Source: Lacipirellulaceae bacterium (GTDB lineage: Bacteria > Planctomycetota > Planctomycetia > Pirellulales > Lacipirellulaceae). From it: a stretch of 64,000 nucleotides of DNA. The translations under genes were made by a program, and so were the position numbers. Where the stretch lies: NCBI GenBank assembly GCA_040218535.1, contig JAVJRG010000010.1, positions 1-64,000 on the forward strand, in the 5' to 3' direction. The first letter of the stretch is position 1; every line of letters begins with the position of its first letter. Positions 18,201 to 27,043 of the stretch are shown here, piece by piece. The notes below the pieces were generated by a model. It ran no database searches. It was not told where the DNA came from and saw only the letters and a list, made by a program, of their open reading frames with translations.

Positions 18201-20043
18201 CGAGAATCGTGTCGAGAAGCATCTGCAATACGTTGGCCGACGCTCAATCGCCAAGTACGGTTGCTTTGGCTGCCACGACATCCCCGGCTACGAAACTGCC
18301 AAACCGATCGGTGCTGCACTCGCAGAATGGGGACGCAAAGATTCCTCGAAGCTTGCTTTTGAGAACATTGGGGCCTTCCTAGCCACGCATGGAATTGATC
18401 CAGCAGCCAATGATCATCATGGCGACGATCACGGCAAGCACGGCGAGGGCGATCATGCCGATGACAAACACGGTGATGATGAACATGGTGGGCACGACCA
18501 CCTTGATTCGCACGATCCGTCGCTCTCCCCAGACGAAAGCTATTTCGTCCAAGCGCTGAACAGTCACTCGCGCGACGGCTTTATCTGGCAGAAGCTTCGC
18601 TACCCACGTAGCTACGACTACAAAACAACTGCTAACAAAGGATTCAACGAGCGACTGCGGATGCCGAAGTTCCCCTTCACGGACGAACAGCGTGAAGAAG
18701 TAATGACCTTCGTGCTCGGTTTGGTGAATGAACCACCCGCGGAAGAATACATCTACCAGCCCGACGCTCGACAGCAGGCAATCGTCGATGGGCATCATGT
18801 GTTGGATAAGTACAACTGTGCCGGTTGCCACACAATGAAGATGGAATCGTGGGAGTTTGCCTACGATGGCGACTCCTTCGAATCTCCATCGGAAGTGATG
18901 GACTATCCCTTCTTGGCACCTTCGTTCGATCCGAAAGAGATTGCGGAGTCGATGGAAACGGACGATCGTGGACTGCTATTCGCAAAGCTCCACGGCATGC
19001 CCGTCATGGACGAGGAGACGGGACAACCCCAACTCATTGACGAGGATGGCCTCGCGATTACCCGTGAAGAGGTCGCTGAGATTGAGGAGGAAGAGGGCGA
19101 GACAATCCCTACGTTCTACAATTTCACTCTTTGGGAAGACACACTTCTCAATGGCGAGCCTTGGTTGGTTGGCGTGCAAGACGTCATGGTCCCGGCTGCT
19201 GACTCTGAGGAAGCCGCCCCTGCCAATGGCGTTGCCCATGCCGCCTGGGGTGGTGATCTTTCGCGATATCTCTTCCCGCATGTGATCGAAAAGGCCAAGG
19301 AATCAAACCCACAGGTGAAAGGATCTGAGGCCTGGGGCTGGCTACCGCCGCCATTGATGCATGAGGGTGAGAAAGTCCAGCCTGCTTGGTTACACGGATT
19401 CCTCATGAATCCCAAGCCGTTGCGCCCGGCTGCCGTCATGCGGATGCCGAACTTTAATATGTCGAGCGATGATGCCGCAAAACTGGTCAACTACTTTGCC
19501 GCCAGCAGCAAGGTCGATTTCCCCTATGAGTACAAGCCGCAACAGCAGAAGAGTTATCTCGAACAGCTTGCCGACGATCGCGATGATCCGCTTGGCGAAG
19601 CGATGCAAATTGTCGTCAGCGGCAACTACTGCGTGAAGTGCCACGGCGTCGCGGACTTTATGCCCAAAGGCGACGTCACCACGTTCGGACCTAATCTCGC
19701 GGAAGTCTCCGATCGATTGCGGCCAGAGTACTTACGTGATTGGATTGCCAATCCGAAACGGATCCTGCCTTACACCGGGATGCCGGTCAACATTCCTTAC
19801 AACGCGAATGAACCCCACTTGGGTGGCTTAAGCCAGGAATTGTTCAAGGGCACCAGCCTGGAGCAACTCAACGGGCTCTCGACGTTACTGCAAAACTTCG
19901 ACATCTATAGTCAGCAACAGCATTCAGTCACGGATGTCGTTAAGGAGACCGAAGCGAAAGCGAAGCCCAGTGGTGAGGAGAATGCGAAAGCTGGCGATGA
20001 CACAACGGATAAATCAGCGTCTGCGCCCCGCACGCGACGCTAA
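15289..20043 (+). CDS. Giant membrane-anchored octahaem cytochrome c with PDZ-like domain
   Basis: 1584 residues. An N-terminal transmembrane anchor (about 12-34) is followed by a long coiled coil (about 40-320). Eight CXXCH haem sites follow: CITCH 364, CTICH 516, CLKCH 571, CFGCH 607, CLACH 815, CFGCH 992, CAGCH 1177 and CVKCH 1448. Between the first two lies a PDZ-like domain (about 405-494, with PAALAGLESGDVIEAIG). A His/Asp/Gly-rich segment is at about 1043-1075 and the C-terminus is charged. By position it is the cytochrome c subunit that accepts electrons from the Rieske protein and hands them to the oxidase. Its combination of modules is far from cytochrome c1 or f. Candidate distal ligands are the many conserved-looking Met and His residues near each haem. 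Confidence 0.9.
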   Translation: MPATEQTWYNQKTMHVIFGASALVMTIATFWLLAKDHNREWKDWQLADRRKDAWMLQAQRDKLKDQFDSRMTQIKDEILEAETAPVGANQVAKFLAAVASEDLRLAGDANEPSPELFLVTEKDEQTGTEVSRLGLEQIAEEHPEVADQFEEIVQAHAELKQAVAAKESLASEAAEASEAAQEVAQNTLQDARLAVKGEREDLIKAMQDHASEAKRREDVFVGEKKVANGKRTAAVSELTLLVGHGGSKKDIDAKQKKIDKLDEQISTLTEQIAAANQYRTRLEGMIGEVNAERDEISKELSAMETELARLDDLVYKNTSNVGEWLVRAPVLNALYDGNVRIQQNWLPNLTVNYNFSQVARFDRCITCHKAISKTAPGTATEPAYPTLPEEQRNFTAELASPDERPESGATLREVYGLVLSESGIVDDGAVTVHYVLPETPAALAGLESGDVIEAIGDAPVYETEAVADRLLRTVDEWGEPIALQVRRGLDHPYTSHPRLDLYLTDLSPHPEKKFGCTICHDGQGSGTSFKWASHTPNTAKEQDRWMREYDWFDNHHWIFPMKPARFAESNCLKCHHEKGGLEPSEQFPEPPAPKLVEGWNTVEEYGCFGCHEINGHDGADRIGPDVRLEPSYHEAAAALLRYEDLTDEERSFAERVVEMPSDSGAREALLASVMADKNIADLGEEEARLPTNAHKVADLLKTAETPGMYRKVGPSLRYVDSKVGFDWLYSWIEKPSDFRPSTKMPQFFGLTEHLEGEGDEAEIALTHAYEPIEIRAITKYLLDNSSDFEYLETPENVTEEASAERGQWLFQSRGCLACHAHEDYEGINANQGPELSEIAAKFNNERGKKWLYTWLKEPHKYHARTKMPNLYLDPIEVTDPQGKPTGEVTDPAADITAYLLSVESDWKPQGVPAENELSQKEREDLAALALEWLASPQIPEATAKKFLQEGIPERFANKVKEDEKILVGITDENRVEKHLQYVGRRSIAKYGCFGCHDIPGYETAKPIGAALAEWGRKDSSKLAFENIGAFLATHGIDPAANDHHGDDHGKHGEGDHADDKHGDDEHGGHDHLDSHDPSLSPDESYFVQALNSHSRDGFIWQKLRYPRSYDYKTTANKGFNERLRMPKFPFTDEQREEVMTFVLGLVNEPPAEEYIYQPDARQQAIVDGHHVLDKYNCAGCHTMKMESWEFAYDGDSFESPSEVMDYPFLAPSFDPKEIAESMETDDRGLLFAKLHGMPVMDEETGQPQLIDEDGLAITREEVAEIEEEEGETIPTFYNFTLWEDTLLNGEPWLVGVQDVMVPAADSEEAAPANGVAHAAWGGDLSRYLFPHVIEKAKESNPQVKGSEAWGWLPPPLMHEGEKVQPAWLHGFLMNPKPLRPAAVMRMPNFNMSSDDAAKLVNYFAASSKVDFPYEYKPQQQKSYLEQLADDRDDPLGEAMQIVVSGNYCVKCHGVADFMPKGDVTTFGPNLAEVSDRLRPEYLRDWIANPKRILPYTGMPVNIPYNANEPHLGGLSQELFKGTSLEQLNGLSTLLQNFDIYSQQQHSVTDVVKETEAKAKPSGEENAKAGDDTTDKSASAPRTRR

Positions 20044-20115
20044 CGAATGTTCCCAAAGAACTTACTACGATTTAACTCATAGACCTAGCAATCATTAAAC
20101 CGAATAGGCTCAACC

Positions 20116-20907
20116 ATGACTTCTTTCAACCAAAAGCTACTGATGGTCGCTCTGACAACCGTCACTGCATTTTCCCTCGCGACGACAGCTAATGCAGCCG
20201 GTTGGGGCACCTTGAAAGGCAAATTCGTCTACAAAGGCAAAGCCAAGCCGGTCGAACTCAACATCACCAAGGATGTCGAGTTCTGCTCAAAGCATGATTT
20301 GGTTGATGAGTCGGTTGTCGTGGGTGACGATGGCGCACTCAGCAATGTGTTCGTCTTCCTATACACGAAGCGTGGTGCCACAGTGAAACCGCATCCCGAT
20401 TATGAGAAAGCTGACATGAAGCCTGCCGTGCTGGACAACAAGGGCTGTCGCTTCGAGCCTCGCGCGATGACACTGTGGACGAAACAGCCTTTAGAGATCC
20501 GCAATTCTGACGAGGGAATCGGGCACAACACCAACGCCACATTGCGGAAAAACCCAAAGTTCAACGAAACGATCACTAACGATAAGGCTATCACGAAAAA
20601 GTTTGACAAATCGGAGCCAGGACCCGCACCTTTCGCATGTAACGTGCATCCTTGGATGTCAGCCCTCGTGCTAATTCGTGACAACCCCTACATGGCCGTC
20701 TCCAATGCCAAAGGGGAGTTTGAGATCAAGAACCTCCCCGCCGGCGAGCATGAGTTTGTCTTCTTTCACGAAAAACCGGGCTACATGAAGAGCCTGGTTG
20801 TTGGCAAAGAGAAAGCGGATCGAAAAGGCCGAGTTGAGATCGAAATCACCGACGGCAAGACCGTCGACCTTGGCGAGATTGTCGTTACTGAAAAGCTGCT
20901 CAACTAA
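20116..20907 (+). CDS. Secreted cupredoxin-like protein
   Basis: 263 residues with a clear Sec signal peptide (about 1-27, ending ANA-AG). The middle is a plastocyanin-like beta-barrel with a full set of type 1 copper ligands: His137 in GHNTN and Cys175, His178 and Met181 in ACNVHPWM (CX2HX2M). The last third (KGEFEIKNLPAGEHEF onwards) resembles a carboxypeptidase-regulatory-like beta domain. It probably carries electrons between the multihaem cytochrome and the oxidase, or delivers copper. A paralogous lipoprotein follows after 58 bp. Confidence 0.8.
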   Translation: MTSFNQKLLMVALTTVTAFSLATTANAAGWGTLKGKFVYKGKAKPVELNITKDVEFCSKHDLVDESVVVGDDGALSNVFVFLYTKRGATVKPHPDYEKADMKPAVLDNKGCRFEPRAMTLWTKQPLEIRNSDEGIGHNTNATLRKNPKFNETITNDKAITKKFDKSEPGPAPFACNVHPWMSALVLIRDNPYMAVSNAKGEFEIKNLPAGEHEFVFFHEKPGYMKSLVVGKEKADRKGRVEIEITDGKTVDLGEIVVTEKLLN

Positions 20908-20965
20908 TCGGATGCAACCTCCTAGAAGTTAGGTATTACCTCCCCAAGACCCTCTATTACCACTA

Positions 20966-21865
20966 ATGCGTTCTTCTGAAAAACTTCTGCCTTGCCTCCT
21001 CTGCTTCGCGTTTGTCGGTGCGGCCCTTGGTTGCCAACCGTCAACAGATCTCGGTCCCGTTGCAAGCCAAAGCGCAGCCGAGGAGATTCGCGAAGCGCTC
21101 TCTTCGGAAAGCGAAGGAGCAGGTGGAGGGGCGGAAGCCGAAGTAGGAACCGGCTGGGCCACCCTGAAAGGTCGGTTTACTTTCGAGGGAACTCCGCCAG
21201 AAATGCCGGCTTACAATGTCACGAGCGACCAAGGCACCTGTGCGGCTGGTGGGGCACCACCGCAGGAAACTTTGATCGTCGGGAACGATGGCGGCCTAAA
21301 GAACGTGGTTATCTTCCTCCGCAAGACCTCACGAGTTCATGAGTCAGCAGAGGCCCCCGCAGAGCCGCTTGTGTTCGATCAAAAGAAGTGCGTGTTCCTC
21401 ACCCACGTTTTCACCATTCCCGTTGGCCAGCCCATGGAGATCAAGAATAGTGACCCCGTCGGCCACAACACGAAAATCGACGGGAAGAATAGTTTTAACC
21501 GCACCATCCCCGCGGGCGAATCGGTTACGTTTACCCCCAAAAAATCTGAAGCCAAGCCAACGGGAGTGGCATGCAGTATTCATCCGTGGATGAACGCTTA
21601 CATGCTACCTCACGACAACGGCTATGCCGCGGTCACCCTAGAAGACGGCACCTTCGAAATCCAAAATTTGCCAGCGGGTGAAACGCTCGAATTCCAAGTT
21701 TGGCACGAGCGATCAGCCGGTTCGAACCAAGGTCTCGTCGTGACTTCGGACCAAGCGAAGGAGCTCGGCTGGGACAAAAAGGGGCGTTTCGAGGTGAAAC
21801 TCACAGAGAATGAGACAACCGAGCTAGACATTGCCGTACCAGCCTCCGCGTTTACTGGCGGCTGA
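20966..21865 (+). CDS. Cupredoxin-like lipoprotein
   Basis: 299 residues. The lipobox GAALGC puts the lipidated cysteine near residue 23, followed by a Glu/Ala/Gly-rich linker to about residue 65. The fold and ligands repeat those of the preceding gene: His167 in GHNTK and Cys203, His206 and Met209 in ACSIHPWM. The same C-terminal beta domain is present (GTFEIQNLPAGE). It is a membrane-tethered paralogue of the soluble protein upstream, so the pair may act as a fixed and a mobile carrier. Confidence 0.8.
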   Translation: MRSSEKLLPCLLCFAFVGAALGCQPSTDLGPVASQSAAEEIREALSSESEGAGGGAEAEVGTGWATLKGRFTFEGTPPEMPAYNVTSDQGTCAAGGAPPQETLIVGNDGGLKNVVIFLRKTSRVHESAEAPAEPLVFDQKKCVFLTHVFTIPVGQPMEIKNSDPVGHNTKIDGKNSFNRTIPAGESVTFTPKKSEAKPTGVACSIHPWMNAYMLPHDNGYAAVTLEDGTFEIQNLPAGETLEFQVWHERSAGSNQGLVVTSDQAKELGWDKKGRFEVKLTENETTELDIAVPASAFTGG

Positions 21866-21951
21866 TCGACGCGGTTCTTATAGAGAGTTATTCGCCTGGC
21901 AGTCATCGCTTGGCTTCCGATTTAGAGTTCAAGTTTTTCGTTTTCAACACA

Positions 21952-23277
21952 ATGAATTCCTCACTTCTGACAACTCGTACACTGTCCGTCGCACTGCTTT
22001 GCTTATGTGCGTTGGGATGCTCCCAGAGCGAACCGCCTGAGTTCCGGCTCAATATGGTTTCAATGACCTCCAACGAATTGGGGCCTGAGTACCAGCAGGA
22101 AATTGCAAACGTCCTGAGCGGACTCTTTGGAACACCCGACAAGCCTTTCGCTCACCCAGCAACCGGACTGGATCAGCTAAAACTTGATCTATCAGCTGGT
22201 CCTGCTTGGAGCGATGAACGGGGCTACAACCATGGTCTCTATCGGAAGCATTGTGTTCACTGCCACGGGATCGATGGTGATGGCTACGGGCCGACGGCGA
22301 AGATTCTGAATCCCTATCCGCGTGACTACCGCAAGGGCATCTTCAAGTTCAAATCGACTTTTAATGCGGCAAAGCCAACGGATGCCGATCTCGAACGTAT
22401 TCTCCGAAATGGTGTTCCCGGCACATCGATGCCTTCCTTCGAGTTGCTTCCCTCGAGCGAAGTTGAATCTCTTGTCGAGTACGTCAAGTATTTGGCAATC
22501 AAAGGCCAGATGGAAACAAGCCTAGCGGCTTACGTTTTTGACGAACTTGGCATAGATGAAGTCGAAGACGAAGATGGCAATGTCACCGAGCAACGGATTC
22601 CATTCGATCCGGCCAATGATGCAGACCAAGCGGAGGCGGTGCTCGACATTTTGGCGGAAGTCATGGAGGGTTGGGAAACGGCCGAAGAGAACGTCATCAT
22701 CCCCGTCGAGGATCAGATCCCCGCGGATGATCGCAGTCCTGAAGAACTTGCCGCTTCGATCGAAAGAGGCCGAGAGCTTTTCTACGGAACAAAAGCGAAC
22801 TGTATCAAATGCCACGGACCGACGGGTTTGGGTGATGGCCAGCAGACTGACTATCACGTCTGGAACAAAGAAGCGAAGGACTACATTCAAGGAACGATTG
22901 ATCTAGCCGAGTCGCTCGCCAAAGCCGATCCCGAAACCGACGAGGAAGAAGCCGACCTTGACCGGGACTATGAAATCCTAGCCGCTCGTCAAGAAGTCGC
23001 TGAGACACTGCTTCCACCGCGGAACGCGATTCCTCGAAACCTTCGTAAGGGGATTTATCGTGGCGGAAGACGTCGGATTGATGTTTTCCACAAGATACAC
23101 GCTGGAATTGCCGGATCGCCAATGCCTGGCTTAGGTGGCTCAAGCCCCGGTGCGGAAGGGACGATTCCCGAAGCGGACATGTGGGCAATTGTCGATTACG
23201 TCTTGAATCTTCCTTACGAAGCTCCGAGCCAGCCGCAGCGTGCGTTGCCGGTGAACGAACAACCTATTGCTCAATAA
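21952..23277 (+). CDS. Dihaem cytochrome c lipoprotein
   Basis: 441 residues from ATG 21952, chosen because it is followed directly by a signal sequence with a lipobox (LCALGC). Two cytochrome c domains are present: CVHCHGIDGDG at about 101 and CIKCHGPTGLGDG at about 284, each followed by a plausible Met region. A spacer of about 100 residues separates the domains. It probably feeds electrons to subunit II of the oxidase, whose gene follows. Confidence 0.85.
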   Translation: MNSSLLTTRTLSVALLCLCALGCSQSEPPEFRLNMVSMTSNELGPEYQQEIANVLSGLFGTPDKPFAHPATGLDQLKLDLSAGPAWSDERGYNHGLYRKHCVHCHGIDGDGYGPTAKILNPYPRDYRKGIFKFKSTFNAAKPTDADLERILRNGVPGTSMPSFELLPSSEVESLVEYVKYLAIKGQMETSLAAYVFDELGIDEVEDEDGNVTEQRIPFDPANDADQAEAVLDILAEVMEGWETAEENVIIPVEDQIPADDRSPEELAASIERGRELFYGTKANCIKCHGPTGLGDGQQTDYHVWNKEAKDYIQGTIDLAESLAKADPETDEEEADLDRDYEILAARQEVAETLLPPRNAIPRNLRKGIYRGGRRRIDVFHKIHAGIAGSPMPGLGGSSPGAEGTIPEADMWAIVDYVLNLPYEAPSQPQRALPVNEQPIAQ

Positions 23278-23356
23278 TTCTCGGGGACCTGCCGCCGCAG
23301 TCGAAGATGGCCTTTGACTCGGACAGACTTCCCTTTGCTTACTCGAGTTCCATGAT

Positions 23357-24184
23357 ATGCTCGCCAAACTGAAAAACTGGCTTCCAAACTTTTGGGCAGT
23401 GTTGTTTCTGCTGGTTCCAATTTTTGGAGTAGCTACTTTTGCGCTCGCTCCCTATTTGAACGATCTGGCCCCAAAGTACTTCAAACGCCCGATTTGGTTC
23501 CCTGAGGATGTTTCTGAGCATGGTCGTGTGATCGACAACTTATTCATGTTCATCCTCTGGCTCACGGGCATTGTTTTCGTCGTCACTGAGTGTGTGCTGT
23601 TTTACTTCATGTGGAAGTACGACAGCAACTCGAACAAGGAGAAGGTCACCTACAGCCATGGTAGCCACTCTTTGGAAGTCGTATGGACGATCATTCCGGC
23701 TGTGACATTGTTGTTCATTGCGATCTACCAAATGGATGCATGGGCGGACGCCAAGATGCGTGCCCCCGACATTCCACCCATCGTCGAAGTCACGGGGCGT
23801 CAGTTCAACTGGGACTTCCGTTATCCCGGTCCCGACAACCAACTTTATACTTCCGACGATATCGTTCGCACCGATGGCCGCCTTTACCTTCCAATGGGTG
23901 AAGAGGTGCTGCTTCGTATCACCAGTGCTGACGTTTTGCACAGTTTCTTTCTTCCGAACTTACGACTCAAGCAAGACGTCATTCCGGGGATGTCCCAGAA
24001 TATGTGGTTTACGGCCACGAAAAAGGGCGAGTACGACATCGTCTGTGCGGAACTCTGCGGCTGGGGCCATTACAAGATGAAGGCTCGGCTGCACCTAGTT
24101 TCTCGACCGGAATTCGAGAAGCAACTTGAAGAGTTCCGCAAGGAAGAAAACACCATGCGAGTCGCCAGTCGCTCAAACGATTAA
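23357..24184 (+). CDS. coxB: Cytochrome c oxidase subunit II
   Basis: 275 residues. Three hydrophobic segments near the N-terminus (about 13-32, 56-78 and 105-125) are followed by the periplasmic CuA domain. CuA ligands are His195 (VLHSFF) and Cys230, Cys234, His238 and Met241 in CAELCGWGHYKM, with the Glu backbone ligand between the cysteines. No cytochrome c domain is fused at the C-terminus, unlike in caa3 oxidases. The separate cytochromes upstream would be the electron donors. Confidence 0.95.
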   Translation: MLAKLKNWLPNFWAVLFLLVPIFGVATFALAPYLNDLAPKYFKRPIWFPEDVSEHGRVIDNLFMFILWLTGIVFVVTECVLFYFMWKYDSNSNKEKVTYSHGSHSLEVVWTIIPAVTLLFIAIYQMDAWADAKMRAPDIPPIVEVTGRQFNWDFRYPGPDNQLYTSDDIVRTDGRLYLPMGEEVLLRITSADVLHSFFLPNLRLKQDVIPGMSQNMWFTATKKGEYDIVCAELCGWGHYKMKARLHLVSRPEFEKQLEEFRKEENTMRVASRSND

Positions 24185-24218
24185 CCTCACTTCGATTCAT
24201 AGCCTACAAGGCATAGCC

Positions 24219-26006
24219 ATGAGTACCGTCCCTGCTGATTCCGAAGCTCTCGCTGGTCACGCAGACCATGCGCACACGAGCAGCTTCTTGAAGACATATG
24301 TCTTTTCCCTAGATCATAAGATTATTGGGTTGCAGTTCCTGTTCAGCACGCTGATCTGGTTCATCGTTGGCGGACTACTCGCCTTGGGGATTCGTTGGCA
24401 GCTTGCCTATCCATGGCGTCCGATGCCAATTCTGGGTGAAATGGTTGGCCAAGCTGAGGGGGGCCAAATAGCTCCCGAGGTCTACACAATGCTCGTCACC
24501 ATGCACGCCACGGTGATGATCTTCTTCGTGATAATTCCTGTCCTTGCCGGTGCCTTCGGGAACTACTTGATTCCCCTGATGATCGGCGCTGACGATATGG
24601 CCTTTCCCACGCTCAACATGCTGAGCTACTGGTTTATGTGGCCAGCGTTTATTGCGATTGGCGGCAGCTTTTTTGTCGACGGTGGTGCGTCGCAAGGAGG
24701 GTGGACCAACTATGCCCCCCTCTCCATATTCGCCGGGAAGGGGCAGACGCTCTGGTTAATAGGGCTGACGCTCGTTGGTATCTCCTCGATGATGGGATCC
24801 GTCAACTACATGACGACCATCATCCAGATGCGTGCTCCCGGTATGACGATGTTCCGTCTGCCGATGACCATCTGGGCGATGTTCATCACTGCCGTCCTTC
24901 AAGCCTTCGCTCTTCCAGTCCTCACAGCCGCTGGCTTCATGGCGCTGATGGATCGGCATCTAGGCACGGGCTTCTTCCTTGCTGAAGGTGCAACCGCCAA
25001 CAACGCGGTTGCCCAGGCGGGCGGTGGTCAGCCTTTGCTTTGGCAGCACTTGTTCTGGTTCTACAGCCACCCTGCCGTGTACATCATGATTCTCCCCGCG
25101 ATGGGCATGGTTTCAGATATCCTTTGCTGCTTCTCGCGAAAGCCGCTGTTTGGTTACAAGCCGATGGTTTATTCCATCTCGGGAATTGCTGGGCTAGGCT
25201 TTATCGTCTGGGGCCACCATATGTTCGTCTCAGGAATGAACCCAGCCCTAGGGATGACCTTCATGGTTTCGACCATGATGATCGCTTTGCCTAGTGCCAT
25301 TAAAACCTTTAATTGGCTTGGCACGATGTGGGGCGGCAAACTGCAGTTCACAACGCCGATGCTGTTTGCCGTTTCGTTCGTTTCGATGTTCATCATCGGC
25401 GGCCTCTCCGGCATCTTCATGGCCGCTACGCCCGTGGACATCGTCATCCACGATACCTACTTCATCGTCGCTCACTTCCATTACGTTCTGTTTGCCGGAA
25501 CAGCCATGGCCGTCTTGGGGGCCATTTACTTTTGGTTCCCGAAGATGTTCGGTCGGATGATGAACGACTCCTGGGGTAAGGTTCATTTCTTATTGACCTT
25601 CATCCTGATGAACTGCGTGTTCTATCCGATGCACATTCTCGGAATGAATGATTTCCCCCGCCGTCTGGCAGATCCTTACCACTATGGCACTTTCCGCCAT
25701 TTGCTTCCGATCAATCAATTTATGAGCTGGTGTGCTTTCCTTCTTGTTGGAGTGCAAATCATCTTCATCGTGAACTTCTTCTGGAGCATGTTCTTCGGCC
25801 CACGCTGCGGCAGAAATCCATGGCACGCAAATGGACTGGAATGGCAGGCCCCCAGCCCTCCAGGCCACGGCAACTTTGACTTCCAGCCGATGATCTACCG
25901 TGGCCCTTACGAATACAACTCGCCTGAGGTTGAGGAAGATTACTACCCCCAAACCCAGCCTCCGAAGCAGGCTGAACCCGAGGGTGAAGAGACGGCCAAC
26001 GTTTAG
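24219..26006 (+). CDS. coxA: Cytochrome c oxidase subunit I (A2-type haem-copper oxidase)
   Basis: 595 residues from ATG 24219, preferred over an in-frame upstream start inside coxB. Twelve transmembrane helices; the low-spin haem His is in VTMHATVMIFF. CuB and the cross-linked Tyr are in FYSHPAVY (about 281-288), and the other CuB ligands are in WGHHMF. The haem a/a3 ligands are in AHFHYVL. The Tyr-Ser before HP in place of the Glu of A1 enzymes marks the A2 subfamily. It reduces O2 to water and pumps protons. Confidence 0.95.
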   Translation: MSTVPADSEALAGHADHAHTSSFLKTYVFSLDHKIIGLQFLFSTLIWFIVGGLLALGIRWQLAYPWRPMPILGEMVGQAEGGQIAPEVYTMLVTMHATVMIFFVIIPVLAGAFGNYLIPLMIGADDMAFPTLNMLSYWFMWPAFIAIGGSFFVDGGASQGGWTNYAPLSIFAGKGQTLWLIGLTLVGISSMMGSVNYMTTIIQMRAPGMTMFRLPMTIWAMFITAVLQAFALPVLTAAGFMALMDRHLGTGFFLAEGATANNAVAQAGGGQPLLWQHLFWFYSHPAVYIMILPAMGMVSDILCCFSRKPLFGYKPMVYSISGIAGLGFIVWGHHMFVSGMNPALGMTFMVSTMMIALPSAIKTFNWLGTMWGGKLQFTTPMLFAVSFVSMFIIGGLSGIFMAATPVDIVIHDTYFIVAHFHYVLFAGTAMAVLGAIYFWFPKMFGRMMNDSWGKVHFLLTFILMNCVFYPMHILGMNDFPRRLADPYHYGTFRHLLPINQFMSWCAFLLVGVQIIFIVNFFWSMFFGPRCGRNPWHANGLEWQAPSPPGHGNFDFQPMIYRGPYEYNSPEVEEDYYPQTQPPKQAEPEGEETANV

Positions 26007-26017
26007 GCAGCAACAAG

Positions 26018-27043
26018 ATGTCAACAATCACCAATAATGTCGACGACTCGCGTTGGCCCCATCGCTGGGCATGGCTGCTTGCTGCGACGACCTTTCCGCT
26101 GATTTGGTGGGGTGGCTACACGACAACGACCGATGCCGGGATGGCTTTCCGAGACTGGATCACCTCGGACGGCCACTTCATGCTGATCTACCCGTGGTTT
26201 GAATCGACGGGAGCAAAGTTCATCGAACATGGCCACCGCCTGCTGGCCGTACTTGTCGGTATTCTTACGATCTGCTTGGCAATCGTTACCCACCGCTGCG
26301 AATCTAGGAAATGGGTTCGTCGCTATTCCCTCATTCTACTGGCTGGCGTTATCGCTCAGGGAATGCTGGGGGGTGCTCGGATCCTCATGGACGAGCGATT
26401 AGTCGCTATGCTCCACGGATGTACTGGGCCGCTGTTTTTCGCGATGACTACCGCGATGGTTGTCTTTACTTCGCGTTGGTGGACTGAACATAGTATTGAA
26501 CATGGTGGAAAATATGGTGGAGAACGGCTAAGCGACAAGTCGCTAGCACGGCTCGCAATTATTTGCTGTGGTCTGGCGTATGGTCAGCTCGTCGTCGGAG
26601 CAGTCGTCCGGCACACTCGGTACCTGACCTCTGCGTCTGCTGCCTCGATCTTCCAACTAGCTGTCTACTTTCACGTCATCCTAGCCTTCGTCGTACTGGG
26701 GCATGTGTTGTTGCTGGCAATTAAGAGCGTTCGCAAGCACGCTCATCGAGGTCATGCGATCTTTCTAAGCATTCTTGTCTTGGCTCAGATCAGTCTTGGG
26801 CTGGCAACTTGGTTTGTTCGATTTGGCGTACCCGCTTGGCTTGGCAACCTCATCGGCGAGGTCGCTTACGTGAACGTCAACGCTAGCAACCAGATGGCAA
26901 TGATCATCACGGGCCACGTCGCCGTCGGATCCTTGATTGTCGCCGTCAGTCTGGCGACAGCTTTGCGTGCAATTCGCACGTCGAGCTATCGCCTACCACA
27001 GCTAGGCACGAATCCTGGCAAACAACTGGAGGCAGCCCTGTGA
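26018..27043 (+). CDS. ctaA: Haem A synthase (CtaA/Cox15 family)
   Basis: 341 residues, about eight transmembrane helices. The motifs FIEHGHRLLA near residue 68, MLHGCTGPLFF and VRHTRY supply the conserved His residues of the haem-binding helices. It hydroxylates haem O to haem A for the oxidase encoded next to it. Its stop overlaps the ctaB start region (GTGA), so the two are coupled. Confidence 0.9.
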   Translation: MSTITNNVDDSRWPHRWAWLLAATTFPLIWWGGYTTTTDAGMAFRDWITSDGHFMLIYPWFESTGAKFIEHGHRLLAVLVGILTICLAIVTHRCESRKWVRRYSLILLAGVIAQGMLGGARILMDERLVAMLHGCTGPLFFAMTTAMVVFTSRWWTEHSIEHGGKYGGERLSDKSLARLAIICCGLAYGQLVVGAVVRHTRYLTSASAASIFQLAVYFHVILAFVVLGHVLLLAIKSVRKHAHRGHAIFLSILVLAQISLGLATWFVRFGVPAWLGNLIGEVAYVNVNASNQMAMIITGHVAVGSLIVAVSLATALRAIRTSSYRLPQLGTNPGKQLEAAL

